A stretch of DNA of 64,000 nucleotides from Marinomonas sp. KMM3893. Its GTDB lineage: Bacteria > Pseudomonadota > Gammaproteobacteria > Pseudomonadales > Marinomonadaceae. This document shows positions 27,811 to 35,487 of this stretch, in pieces (position 1 is the first letter of the stretch; the number at the start of each line of letters is the position of its first letter). The translations under genes and the position numbers were made by a program. The notes below the pieces were generated by a model, which did not search any database, was not told the DNA's origin, and saw only the letters and a list, made by a program, of their open reading frames with translations. The stretch is from NCBI RefSeq assembly GCF_004352855.1, contig NZ_SJSC01000003.1:372001-436000 (forward strand), in the 5' to 3' direction.

Positions 27811-28467
27811 GTGAGGGACGCTTTGAATATTTTGTGCTGGAATACTGATGACGCCGTATGGAATCATTGGGGAAAAGTAGTAAAAAAAGGGACTGTGTTG
27901 ACTCGCGTTCTAGATATGCAAGACGTTCAATCTCATCTTGATGCAAAAGCAGATGGCGGCTTTCAATACTTTTTTGTGTTTTTAGAAGACGAGAATTTTT
28001 CCAAAAAAGTAGAAGATGTGGCGCGATTACGCCGTGCTTATCCGTCGATAAAAATAGTCGTTTTTCCTAATCAGCCAAGTCAGAATGCGGCATTAAGATT
28101 GCTTTCTCTTGGGGTTAGTGGGCAATGCTCACCTTATATTGCAAAAGAGCAGCTCGCCCTAGCCTTGTCCGTAATCGACGCTGGTGAAATATGGGGCGGT
28201 AAGCAGTTTATTCAAAATTTAATTGCCCAATCGCTACCTCAAGCGCAACAAATTGAAGATACTGAGTTGCTCATGACGCTGTCTGAACGAGAGCAAGATG
28301 TGGTGCGTTTTATTGCCCACGGACTCTCAAATAGGCAAATAGCTTATGAAATGGACATCACAGAAAGAACGGTAAAATCCCACCTTACCGCCATATTTAA
28401 AAAAACTCAGACCAAAGATCGCCTTTCGTTGGCTCTTTTGGTGCAAGGCTCGTCTTTTACGCACTAA
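27811..28467 (+). CDS. LuxR-type regulator with degenerate receiver-like domain
   Basis: A ~218-residue protein with a C-terminal LuxR/GerE helix-turn-helix (LSEREQDVVRFIAHGLSNRQ, then ITERTVKSHLTAI). The N-terminal ~125 residues have the layout of a response-regulator receiver, but the usual phospho-Asp strand reads FFVFLED, the conserved Thr/Ser strand is VVFPNQ, and the conserved Lys position is Pro (GQCSP). It may therefore act without phosphorylation. Starts at GTG 27811 or TTG 27823 (GAGGGA just upstream) are both possible. Its place after lapBC suggests control of the adhesion genes, which is inference. Confidence 0.85.
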   Translation: MRDALNILCWNTDDAVWNHWGKVVKKGTVLTRVLDMQDVQSHLDAKADGGFQYFFVFLEDENFSKKVEDVARLRRAYPSIKIVVFPNQPSQNAALRLLSLGVSGQCSPYIAKEQLALALSVIDAGEIWGGKQFIQNLIAQSLPQAQQIEDTELLMTLSEREQDVVRFIAHGLSNRQIAYEMDITERTVKSHLTAIFKKTQTKDRLSLALLVQGSSFTH

Positions 28468-28617
28468 GATATTCCCTATCGAATCACTGTATTGTGTTAG
28501 CTGCACCATCCGCGGCTAACGTATTTAATTCCATACAAAAAAACACCCTTCTCCAGCTTTGTTGCCATTAGGCTTCTGCACGCTGACGATCTGATTTAGC
28601 CTTTTCCTGTCTCATTA

Positions 28618-28634
28618 TGGCGCACTTATTGCTT
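28618..28634 (+). promoter_or_regulatory. Sigma-54 promoter for nasTS
   Basis: TGGCGCACTTATTGCTT has GG at 28619-28620 and GC at 28631-28632 with exactly ten bases between, close to the consensus TGGCAC-N5-TTGC. A TGCACCA half-site resembling an NtrC site lies at 28502-28508. Transcription would begin near 28644, 28 nt before nasT. Confidence 0.7.
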
Positions 28635-28671
28635 CATTAAGGTGTTTATAGCTGTTTTCGAGAGACTGCAC

Positions 28672-29274
28672 ATGACCCCCCCAGCCAAAGAATTGACTGT
28701 CATGCTTGTTGATAATGAGCCAGCCCGAGCGGCCATCGTAGAACAAGCTATGTTAGACAGCGGTTATCGAGTGATTCGGCGTCTTGAGAACGCGCGAAAT
28801 TTGACCCAAGCCGTAACGGAAAGTCAGCCAGATATGGTGATTATTGATATTGAGTCGCCAGACAGAGATATGTTGGAGAATATGTCTCGCTTAACCAAAG
28901 ACAACCCCAGACCGATTGTGATGTTCGCTGAAGAAGATGACTCCAAATACGTTGAAGCCGCGATCCGAGCAGGGGTGAGCGCTTATGTGGTAGATGGTGT
29001 GCAAAGTGGCAGTGTCAAAGCCTTGTTGCAAGTGGCCATTGCGCGTTTTCGGGAATTTCAGGCGCTCCGCTTGGAGCTGGACTCGGTGAAAAGTCAGCTT
29101 GAGGATAGAAAAGTCATAGAGAAGGCAAAAGGTCTAATTATGAAGCATCAAGCTTGTGATGAACCTGCGGCTTACCAAGCTTTAAGAAAGTTAGCCATGG
29201 ATCGAAGTCAGCGCATGATCGATGTGGCAAGAAACGTCATCTCTGTCATGGAATTATTGGGGGAAGCAAAATGA
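28672..29274 (+). CDS. nasT: NasT-type response regulator with ANTAR RNA-binding domain
   Basis: A 200-residue antiterminator: a receiver domain (VMLVDNEPARAA, VIIDIESPD) followed by a coiled helix and a C-terminal ANTAR domain (EDRKVIEKAKGLIMKHQ, then AYQALRKLAMDRSQ). ANTAR proteins bind paired hexaloop hairpins in mRNA leaders and stop terminator formation. In Paracoccus and Azotobacter NasT is held by NasS until nitrate or nitrite binds NasS. Two matching leaders are found in this window. The ATG at 28672 is chosen over an upstream in-frame ATG at 28642 because the latter would start before the predicted transcript. It overlaps nasS by 4 nt. Confidence 0.93.
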   Translation: MTPPAKELTVMLVDNEPARAAIVEQAMLDSGYRVIRRLENARNLTQAVTESQPDMVIIDIESPDRDMLENMSRLTKDNPRPIVMFAEEDDSKYVEAAIRAGVSAYVVDGVQSGSVKALLQVAIARFREFQALRLELDSVKSQLEDRKVIEKAKGLIMKHQACDEPAAYQALRKLAMDRSQRMIDVARNVISVMELLGEAK

Positions 29275-30461
29275 GCGTGTTTGGTTCTAGCAAAGTGATA
29301 ACGCACAGCGAGCCGGTCCGAGTCGGCTTTATTCCTTTAATTGATTGTGCGCCTTTTGTTGTTGCTCATGAAAAAGGCTTTTTTTCAGCTGAAGGGGTTC
29401 AAGTAACCCTGTCCAAAGAAGCCTCATGGGCGAGCATTAGAGATAAGGTTGCGTTTAATGTATTGGATGGGGCGCATATGCTGGCGTCATTACCGATAGC
29501 GGCAAGTTTGGGCATTGGGACCGTTAAAACGGCGATGGAAACCAGTTTTACAGTAAGTCACAACGGCAATGCGATTACCGTCAGCAATGCCTTGTATCAA
29601 AAACTGCTTAGCAACAGCAATGGTCCTGAAGATATCCGCTCAGGCGCGGCCTTAAAGCGCTTATTAGATAAAAAAGAGCCAACCGATCCAGCGCTTCGTT
29701 TTGCCATTGTTTACCCTTATTCTTCCCACAACTACCAACTTCGTGACTGGTTGGCTCAGGCTGGGATCGACCCAGATAAAGACCTCCAGATTATCGTTGT
29801 TTCACCTGCACAGATGGTCGATTATCTGAAAAAAAGTGAGATAGATGGTTATTGTGTTGGTGAGCCTTGGAACAGTTTGGCAGTCGAGCAGGGTGTGGGT
29901 CATATATTGGTGACTGGGTACGACTTATGGGGCAGTACGCCAGAAAAAGTATTTGGGGTGAATTCGCTCTGGGCGGCGCAACATCCAGAGGTGTATTTAG
30001 CCATGATACGCGCCCTTAATCGTGCCTGTCAGTGGGTCGATGATAAACAGAATCAGGCTGAATTATTGACCATATTGAGCCATCCAGATTATTTAAATTG
30101 TTCTGCTGAGCAGCTGATGTATGGCTTTAATACCTTGAAGCCAAAAGGGCAATTTGATTGGCCAATGGAAGCTTATCAGCGCTTTTCTGGGGTCGATATC
30201 AATCGGCCGTTGCCTAATTATGCATTATGGATAATGGCGCAGATGTCTCGATGGCAACAACTGGCACAACTTCCGCCTTTGAATCAAATTGTTGAGCAGG
30301 TGTATCGTCAAGATCTCTACTATCAAGCGCTTGGTCTAGCTCGACCTGAAGAGGCTGGTAGGAAAATCAGTGAAGAGCAAGAAAAAGCGTTTTTAACGGC
30401 GGTCACAGCGAATCGCGTTCAGTTGCACCCTGATGGGGTGTTACATGGTCTTCGTTTTTGA
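29271..30461 (+). CDS. nasS: NasS nitrate/nitrite sensor
   Basis: A 396-residue protein of the NrtA-type ligand-binding family (VRVGFIPLIDCAPFVVAHEKGFF, shown in part, then DGAHMLASLPIAASLGIG and GYCVGEPWN). It resembles the binding protein encoded by the next gene but has no signal peptide, so it stays in the cytoplasm, as expected of NasS. NasS binds NasT in the absence of nitrate or nitrite and releases it when ligand is bound. The start overlaps nasT (ATGA), giving equal output of the two partners. Confidence 0.92.
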   Translation: MSVFGSSKVITHSEPVRVGFIPLIDCAPFVVAHEKGFFSAEGVQVTLSKEASWASIRDKVAFNVLDGAHMLASLPIAASLGIGTVKTAMETSFTVSHNGNAITVSNALYQKLLSNSNGPEDIRSGAALKRLLDKKEPTDPALRFAIVYPYSSHNYQLRDWLAQAGIDPDKDLQIIVVSPAQMVDYLKKSEIDGYCVGEPWNSLAVEQGVGHILVTGYDLWGSTPEKVFGVNSLWAAQHPEVYLAMIRALNRACQWVDDKQNQAELLTILSHPDYLNCSAEQLMYGFNTLKPKGQFDWPMEAYQRFSGVDINRPLPNYALWIMAQMSRWQQLAQLPPLNQIVEQVYRQDLYYQALGLARPEEAGRKISEEQEKAFLTAVTANRVQLHPDGVLHGLRF

Positions 30462-30580
30462 TTAGTCATGGTGCAGGGTTGAAAAAATATGCCCAAAAAT
30501 GATCTGCTTTATTGATACTAGATGACACACTTGTTTGCTGAATATGAATAAAATGATTAATAATCAATGGTTTATTTTTT

Positions 30581-30597
30581 TTGGCATGCTCCGTGCT
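30581..30597 (+). promoter_or_regulatory. Sigma-54 promoter for the nitrate transporter operon
   Basis: TTGGCATGCTCCGTGCTT has GG at 30583-30584 and GC at 30595-30596 with ten bases between. The start would be near 30608. A TGGTGCA half-site resembling an NtrC site lies about 115 nt upstream (30468-30474). Confidence 0.65.
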
Positions 30598-30699
30598 TTA
30601 TTAGGATTAAGAGAGTTATATAGACAGTCGGATAGAAAAACGCTTCCGATGACAGTTTGGTGAGGTTAGCAACGAGCGCTAATTATCACCCTAATTTTA

Positions 30700-30779
30700 G
30701 ATTGTTCAGAGTTGAATGATCGAAGAATGGCAAAGGCGCCTGCGAACACATTGATTGTGATTCGCATGCGCCTTTTTTT
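30700..30779 (+). promoter_or_regulatory. ANTAR-type antitermination leader before the nitrate-binding protein gene
   Basis: Hairpin P1: GATTGTTC (30700-30707), hexaloop AGAGTT (A at 1, G at 4), GAATGATC (30714-30721), an 8-bp stem with two G-U pairs. After a 7-nt linker comes P2: GGC (30729-30731), hexaloop AAAGGC (A1, G4), GCC (30738-30740). The terminator's 5' arm (30732-30746) starts inside the P2 loop and pairs with 30761-30775 (15 bp, one mismatch), followed by seven T (30773-30779). P2 and the terminator cannot form together, which is the expected ANTAR switch controlled by NasT. Confidence 0.8.
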
Positions 30780-30807
30780 GTTTTTACGCCTAAGCGGAGT
30801 GTTGATC

Positions 30808-32217
30808 ATGAATTTGAGACCGAAGAGAGCCTTGTTACCTTTAGCGAAATTCGCAGTGGCGAGCAAAAAAATCACTGTGTCCTTACTTGTCGGGTCGGCG
30901 GTGTTTGCCGGTGTTGCGCACGCCGAGCTAGGTTACCCAGAAAAAGAAGAGCTGACATTTGGCTTTATTAAATTAACGGACATGGCGCCTCTTGCCATCG
31001 CTTACGAGAAGGGGTATTTCGAAGACGAAGGTTTGTATGTGACTTTGGAAGCGCAAGCGAACTGGAAAGTATTGCTGGATCGAGTGATTGATGGGCAGCT
31101 TGACGGGGCGCACATGCTTGCTGGGCAACCGCTGGGTGCGACCATTGGTTACGGCACCAAAGCGCACATAGTAACGGCATTTAGTATGGATCTAAATGGC
31201 AACGGCATTACGGTCTCCAATGATGTTTGGCAACAAATGAAACAGCATATTCCGGTCGGCGCAGATGGCAAACCGGTTCATCCGATCAGCGCGAGTGCTT
31301 TGAAGCCCGTGATTGAGAACTTTAAGGCACAAGGCAAACGCTTCAACATGGGAATGGTTTTTCCTGTCTCTACGCACAATTATGAGCTTCGTTATTGGTT
31401 GGCGGCAGGGGGCATTAACCCGGGGTATTACTCTCCTAAAAAGGGCGATGTCAGTGGTCAAATTAACGCCGATGCGTTCTTGTCGGTAACGCCACCTCCA
31501 CAAATGCCCGCCACCATGGAAGCCGGTACGATTTCAGGTTATTGCGTGGGCGAACCTTGGAATCAGCAGGCTGTGTTTAAAGGCATTGGTGTGCCGGTTA
31601 TCACAGATTATGAAATTTGGAAAAACAACCCAGAAAAAGTGTTTGGCGTGAGCCAAGCGTGGGCGGATAAGTATCCAAATACACACATCCATGTGGTGAA
31701 AGCCTTGATCCGAGCCGCCCAATGGCTGGATGAAAACAACAACGCCAATCGCCCTGAAGCAGTGAAAATACTGGCTCGTAGTGAATACGTGGGGGCCGAT
31801 GAAAAAGTCATTGCCAACAGTATGACGGGGACCTTTGAATATGAAAAAGGGGACAAGCGCGAGATCCCTGACTTCAATGTCTTCTTCCGTCATCACGCTA
31901 CCTACCCTTATTACAGCGATGCGATCTGGTATCTCACACAAATGCGCCGTTGGGGGCAAATTCCAGAGGCAAAATCGGATGACTGGTATATGGAAACCGC
32001 GAAAGAGGTGTACCGCCCAGACATTTATCAACAAGCCGCAGAGTCTTTAATTGAAGATGGTGTCATGACGGCCGCAGATTTCCCTGACTTTGCAACAGAA
32101 GATGGCTTTAAACCGCCTCAAAATGAGTTTATTGACCATGTGCTTTATGACGGCAAGCACCCGAATGCGTATCTAGACAGTTTCACCATAGGTTTAAAAG
32201 GCGATGACCAGATTTAG
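30808..32217 (+). CDS. nasF: Periplasmic nitrate-binding protein of an ABC transporter (NrtA/NasF)
   Basis: A 469-residue NrtA-family binding protein. A long signal peptide (Arg/Lys-rich start, hydrophobic core [16 protein letters not shown]) is cleaved after AHA near residue 42. The mature part holds the ligand-binding motifs [21 protein letters not shown] (in part), [18 protein letters not shown] and [11 protein letters not shown]. The frame is open further upstream to 30712, but that stretch is the leader with its terminator; ATG 30808 is preferred. It feeds the permease and ATPase encoded next. A strong hairpin after the stop would raise its level over the permease. Confidence 0.92.
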   Translation: MNLRPKRALLPLAKFAVASKKITVSLLVGSAVFAGVAHAELGYPEKEELTFGFIKLTDMAPLAIAYEKGYFEDEGLYVTLEAQANWKVLLDRVIDGQLDGAHMLAGQPLGATIGYGTKAHIVTAFSMDLNGNGITVSNDVWQQMKQHIPVGADGKPVHPISASALKPVIENFKAQGKRFNMGMVFPVSTHNYELRYWLAAGGINPGYYSPKKGDVSGQINADAFLSVTPPPQMPATMEAGTISGYCVGEPWNQQAVFKGIGVPVITDYEIWKNNPEKVFGVSQAWADKYPNTHIHVVKALIRAAQWLDENNNANRPEAVKILARSEYVGADEKVIANSMTGTFEYEKGDKREIPDFNVFFRHHATYPYYSDAIWYLTQMRRWGQIPEAKSDDWYMETAKEVYRPDIYQQAAESLIEDGVMTAADFPDFATEDGFKPPQNEFIDHVLYDGKHPNAYLDSFTIGLKGDDQI

Positions 32218-32229
32218 TTTTGGCCCTCT

Positions 32230-32258
32230 GGCTGCGAGCTTGGCTTGCAGCCTGTTTA
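32230..32258 (+). terminator. Intra-operon hairpin between binding protein and permease
   Basis: GGCTGCGAGC (32230-32239) pairs with GCTTGCAGCC (32243-32252), 10 bp with one G-U and a 3-nt loop, followed by the weak T-rich TGTTTAAT. It probably stabilises the nasF message or terminates part of the transcripts. Confidence 0.6.
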
Positions 32259-32289
32259 ATCTAAGCCACATCGCAATAGTGAGATTATT

Positions 32290-33261
32290 ATGAAAACATC
32301 AATTGTATCAACGGCAATGTTTAAAGAGTGGCTGTCAGGCTTCTCTTTAAAATCGGTTTTCTTTCCTGTTTTTGGCATCCTTGTTTTCCTGCTTTTATGG
32401 CAAGTTGGTGCGAGTAAAGTGCACACCTCACTCGGCGTGTTTCCAGGCCCTGTGGTGGTGTACCAGCAATGGAATAGCTTGGTAGCGGATCATCAGCGGG
32501 AGAAGGTAAAAGAAGCCAAGTTTTATGAGCGTCAAGAAGTGCGCATTGCGAAGCGACAAGCGAAAGACCCAAGTTATGTTGGGACCATTCGCGGCTACAC
32601 TGGCAAGCCGACTTTTTTCGAGCAAATATTCACCAGTCTTTATACCGTCTTAGCGGGCTTCGGATTGGCGTCATTAATCGCCGTGCCGGTGGGGATTTTA
32701 ATTGGCTTAAACAGTTCGATCTACAGCGCTTTAAATCCGATCATTCAGATTTTTAAACCGGTCTCGCCGTTGGCGTGGCTGCCATTGGTCACCATGGTCG
32801 TGAGCGCAACCTATGTCACGAATGACCCCATGTTTTCTAAATCTTTTTTAACGTCGATGTTTACTGTCACGCTCTGTTGTATGTGGCCGACCTTGGTCAA
32901 TACCGCGGTGGGTGTGGCGGCGGTTGATAAAGACCTTTTGAATGTGTCGAAAGTGTTGCAGCTGGGTTGGCTGACTCATGTGATCAAGATCGTCATTCCT
33001 TCAGCGATCCCCTTGATGTTTACCGGTCTGCGTTTGTCTCTTGGTATTGCGTGGATGGTATTGATTGCTGCAGAGATGCTGGCGCAAAACCCAGGCTTGG
33101 GTAAGTTTGTCTGGGATGAGTTTCAAAATGGCAGCTCGAATTCTTTAGGGCGCATTATGGTGGCGGTGTTGATGATTGGCTTTATCGGCTTTTTGTTAGA
33201 CCGAGCGATGTTAACGGTTCAACGCTTTGTGTCTTGGGATAAAAGCCAAGTATTACGCTAA
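32290..33261 (+). CDS. nrtB: Nitrate ABC transporter permease
   Basis: A 323-residue inner-membrane permease of the NrtB/NasE type in the binding-protein-dependent transporter superfamily. Six or so hydrophobic segments are visible; the cytoplasmic coupling loop that docks on the ATPase is at VGVAAVDKDLLNVSKVLQLG (in part), resembling the EAA motif. An ~80-residue charged insert lies between the first and second membrane segments, as in NrtB. It is followed after 13 nt by the ATPase gene. It corresponds to Klebsiella nasE. Confidence 0.93.
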   Translation: MKTSIVSTAMFKEWLSGFSLKSVFFPVFGILVFLLLWQVGASKVHTSLGVFPGPVVVYQQWNSLVADHQREKVKEAKFYERQEVRIAKRQAKDPSYVGTIRGYTGKPTFFEQIFTSLYTVLAGFGLASLIAVPVGILIGLNSSIYSALNPIIQIFKPVSPLAWLPLVTMVVSATYVTNDPMFSKSFLTSMFTVTLCCMWPTLVNTAVGVAAVDKDLLNVSKVLQLGWLTHVIKIVIPSAIPLMFTGLRLSLGIAWMVLIAAEMLAQNPGLGKFVWDEFQNGSSNSLGRIMVAVLMIGFIGFLLDRAMLTVQRFVSWDKSQVLR

Positions 33262-33274
33262 TTAGGAGAAGAGT

Positions 33275-34120
33275 ATGTCTACCCATCTTGATATCAGTAA
33301 AGTGTCGATTGAGTTTCCTACCGCGCATGGTCCTTTTAAAGCGTTGGATGGCGTCAGCCTTAAAATAGCCAAAGGGGAGTTTGTGTCTCTCATTGGTCAC
33401 TCTGGTTGTGGTAAATCCACTGTATTGAACATTGTTGCCGGACTTTATGATGCGACAGAGGGCGGAGTGTTACTGGATGGCAAGGAAGTGCGCGGGCCAG
33501 GACCTGAAAGAGCGGTGGTGTTTCAGAATCATTCTTTGCTGCCTTGGCTGACCGCTTATGAAAATGTAGAGCTGGCGGTGAAGAGGGTGTTTAAAGGCAA
33601 AAAATCCAAAAAAGAAATGCACGAATGGATTTTGCACAATTTAGAGTTGGTGCACATGACGCACGCAGCGGACAAGCGACCGAATGAAATTTCTGGTGGT
33701 ATGAAGCAGCGAGTAGGCATTGCCAGAGCGCTGGCGATGGAGCCCAGTGTACTACTAATGGACGAGCCATTTGGTGCTTTGGATGCGCTCACTCGAGCCC
33801 ATTTACAAGACTCTTTGATGGACATTCAAAAAGACCTAAACAACACGGTGATCATGATTACCCACGATGTGGATGAAGCCGTATTACTGTCGGATCGCAT
33901 CATCATGATGACGAATGGCCCTGCGGCCACGGTGGGCGAAATATTGAAAGTGGATTTGGAGCGCCCTAGGGATCGTTTGGCCTTGGCTAATGACCCTAAA
34001 TATGTCAATTACAGAGCCCAGGTTCTAACTTTCTTATATGAAAAACAGCGCAAAGTTGAGCCTATTGTTTCCGTCTCTAAGGCCAGTAAAAAGACGTGTC
34101 AGCAAGCTGCGAGCGCATGA
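33275..34120 (+). CDS. nrtD: Nitrate ABC transporter ATP-binding protein
   Basis: A 281-residue ATPase of the NrtD/NasD/SsuB group. Walker A GHSGCGKST, signature ISGGMKQRVGIARAL, Walker B VLLMDEPFGALD and switch His in MITHDVDEA are all intact. There is no C-terminal NrtA-like regulatory domain as in cyanobacterial NrtC, so regulation must be at the gene level. GGAGAAG precedes the start. An ATGA at its stop opens a very short frame that runs into nasC. Confidence 0.93.
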   Translation: MSTHLDISKVSIEFPTAHGPFKALDGVSLKIAKGEFVSLIGHSGCGKSTVLNIVAGLYDATEGGVLLDGKEVRGPGPERAVVFQNHSLLPWLTAYENVELAVKRVFKGKKSKKEMHEWILHNLELVHMTHAADKRPNEISGGMKQRVGIARALAMEPSVLLMDEPFGALDALTRAHLQDSLMDIQKDLNNTVIMITHDVDEAVLLSDRIIMMTNGPAATVGEILKVDLERPRDRLALANDPKYVNYRAQVLTFLYEKQRKVEPIVSVSKASKKTCQQAASA

Positions 34121-34183
34121 ATAAGCCAATGTTAAGCGTACCAGAGACAGATATTTCAAGGGCAAATCAGCAGGAGGTGGGCA

Positions 34184-35425
34184 GTGCATAAAGTCGTCAA
34201 AACGCCTGTTAAAGAGCGCCTAGTGATTGTCGGTGGAGGGATGGCTGGCAGTAAACTCGCTTATGAATTATGTCGTCAGCAGAGCGAGCGCTTTCACATT
34301 ACCTTGATAGGCGAAGAGCCGCAGCTTGGTTACAACCGCATTATGTTGTCTTCTTTGTTGGCGGAGGAGATTTCATCGGCCGACATGGCTTTGGTGAACC
34401 TTGAAGAAATGGTCTTATCTGGTGCCACTCTTATATCAGGTGACCCTGTTCAGGGCATTTCAGTTGAGAAAAAAAGCCTTACTTTACTGAGTGGCATGGT
34501 GATGTCTTACGATAAGTTAATCATTGCCACAGGCTCTCGCGCCACCATGCTGCCGATTGACGGTGCACAGGCAAGCAACGTGATAGGGTTTCGACAATGG
34601 CAAGACGTGAACTTGATGTCCGCCATAAAAGGCTCTCAGCCTGTTAGTGTGATTGGTGGTGGTTTGCTGGGGCTGGAAGCCGCCGTTGGTTTGGCCAAGC
34701 GAGGTCATCAAGTCACTGTGTTTCATCGTTCTAAGTGGTTATTAAACAGACAGCTCGACACAGAATCGGCACGCTTGTTGCAGAGAAAATTAGAAACAAT
34801 GGGCGTTCATTTTCGTTTAGGGACAAGCCCACAAACCTTGTTACAAAACGAAAAGGGTCTTGTTTCGCACGTCAAATTGCCGGATGGGGAGCAGATAGCA
34901 ACCAAGATGGTGGTTATGGCCGCAGGCATTACACCAGAAGTGGCATTAGGCAAAAAGGCAGGGCTTCAAGTTAACCGAGCGATCCTTGTGGATGCGCAGA
35001 TGAAGACCTCTTGCCAAGATATTTTTGCCCTAGGTGAGTGTTGCGAATTTGACGATCAAACCTTTGGGTTAGTGGCTCCGATTTGGACGCAAATAAAGGT
35101 ATTGCTTGCCGTGCTGGCTGGCAATCAAGCTCGATTCTTGATCGAGCCCGTACCAACAAAACTAAAAGTATCAGGTGTGAATCTTTTCTCCGTTGGAAGG
35201 ATTCAGCCTAATCAAGATGATAATTGCATCGTATTTAACGATGTAGGATCCAATCATTATCGCAAACTGGTGGTCAACGATGGCTTACTGGTGGGCGCAA
35301 TTCTTTATGGCAACGTCGCCGATGGTAGCTGGTATTTCCAGCTGATTCAAAATAAGACCAATGTCTCTGACATGCTTGATTTACTGGTCTTTGGCGAAGC
35401 GTACTGCCAATCCAAAGTTGCCTAA
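34184..35425 (+). CDS. nasC: NasC-like NAD(P)H/FAD oxidoreductase of nitrate reductase
   Basis: A 413-residue flavoprotein of the NirB N-terminal / rubredoxin-reductase type. Two dinucleotide folds are seen: IVGGGMAGSKLAYEL for FAD and VIGGGLLGLEAAVGL for NAD(P)H, plus DIFALGECCEF near the second FAD motif. It probably passes electrons from NADH to NasA. No C-terminal BFD-type [2Fe-2S] cysteines are visible, in contrast to the downstream NasA and NirB. The start is GTG with AGGAGG upstream. The order binding protein-permease-ATPase-C-B-A matches Klebsiella nasFEDCBA. Confidence 0.85.
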   Translation: MHKVVKTPVKERLVIVGGGMAGSKLAYELCRQQSERFHITLIGEEPQLGYNRIMLSSLLAEEISSADMALVNLEEMVLSGATLISGDPVQGISVEKKSLTLLSGMVMSYDKLIIATGSRATMLPIDGAQASNVIGFRQWQDVNLMSAIKGSQPVSVIGGGLLGLEAAVGLAKRGHQVTVFHRSKWLLNRQLDTESARLLQRKLETMGVHFRLGTSPQTLLQNEKGLVSHVKLPDGEQIATKMVVMAAGITPEVALGKKAGLQVNRAILVDAQMKTSCQDIFALGECCEFDDQTFGLVAPIWTQIKVLLAVLAGNQARFLIEPVPTKLKVSGVNLFSVGRIQPNQDDNCIVFNDVGSNHYRKLVVNDGLLVGAILYGNVADGSWYFQLIQNKTNVSDMLDLLVFGEAYCQSKVA

Positions 35426-35487
35426 AACAAGCCTTTCTAGACGCTGTCAGCCTACGGGCAAACGGATACTGGTGAGAGGAAAATAAG

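Noticed and set aside
30666..30682. Stem TTAGC/GCTAA with loop AACGAGC as the first ANTAR hairpin
   Set aside because: The loop is seven bases as paired and it is 46 nt from P2; the 8-bp hairpin at 30700-30721 with a six-base loop is a better P1.
30712..30807. N-terminal extension of the nitrate-binding protein
   Set aside because: This stretch encodes the antitermination leader and its terminator; the signal peptide begins properly at ATG 30808.
31534..32034. Minus-strand 166-codon open frame inside the nitrate-binding protein gene
   Set aside because: Fully antisense to a well-supported gene, no family features and no ribosome site.
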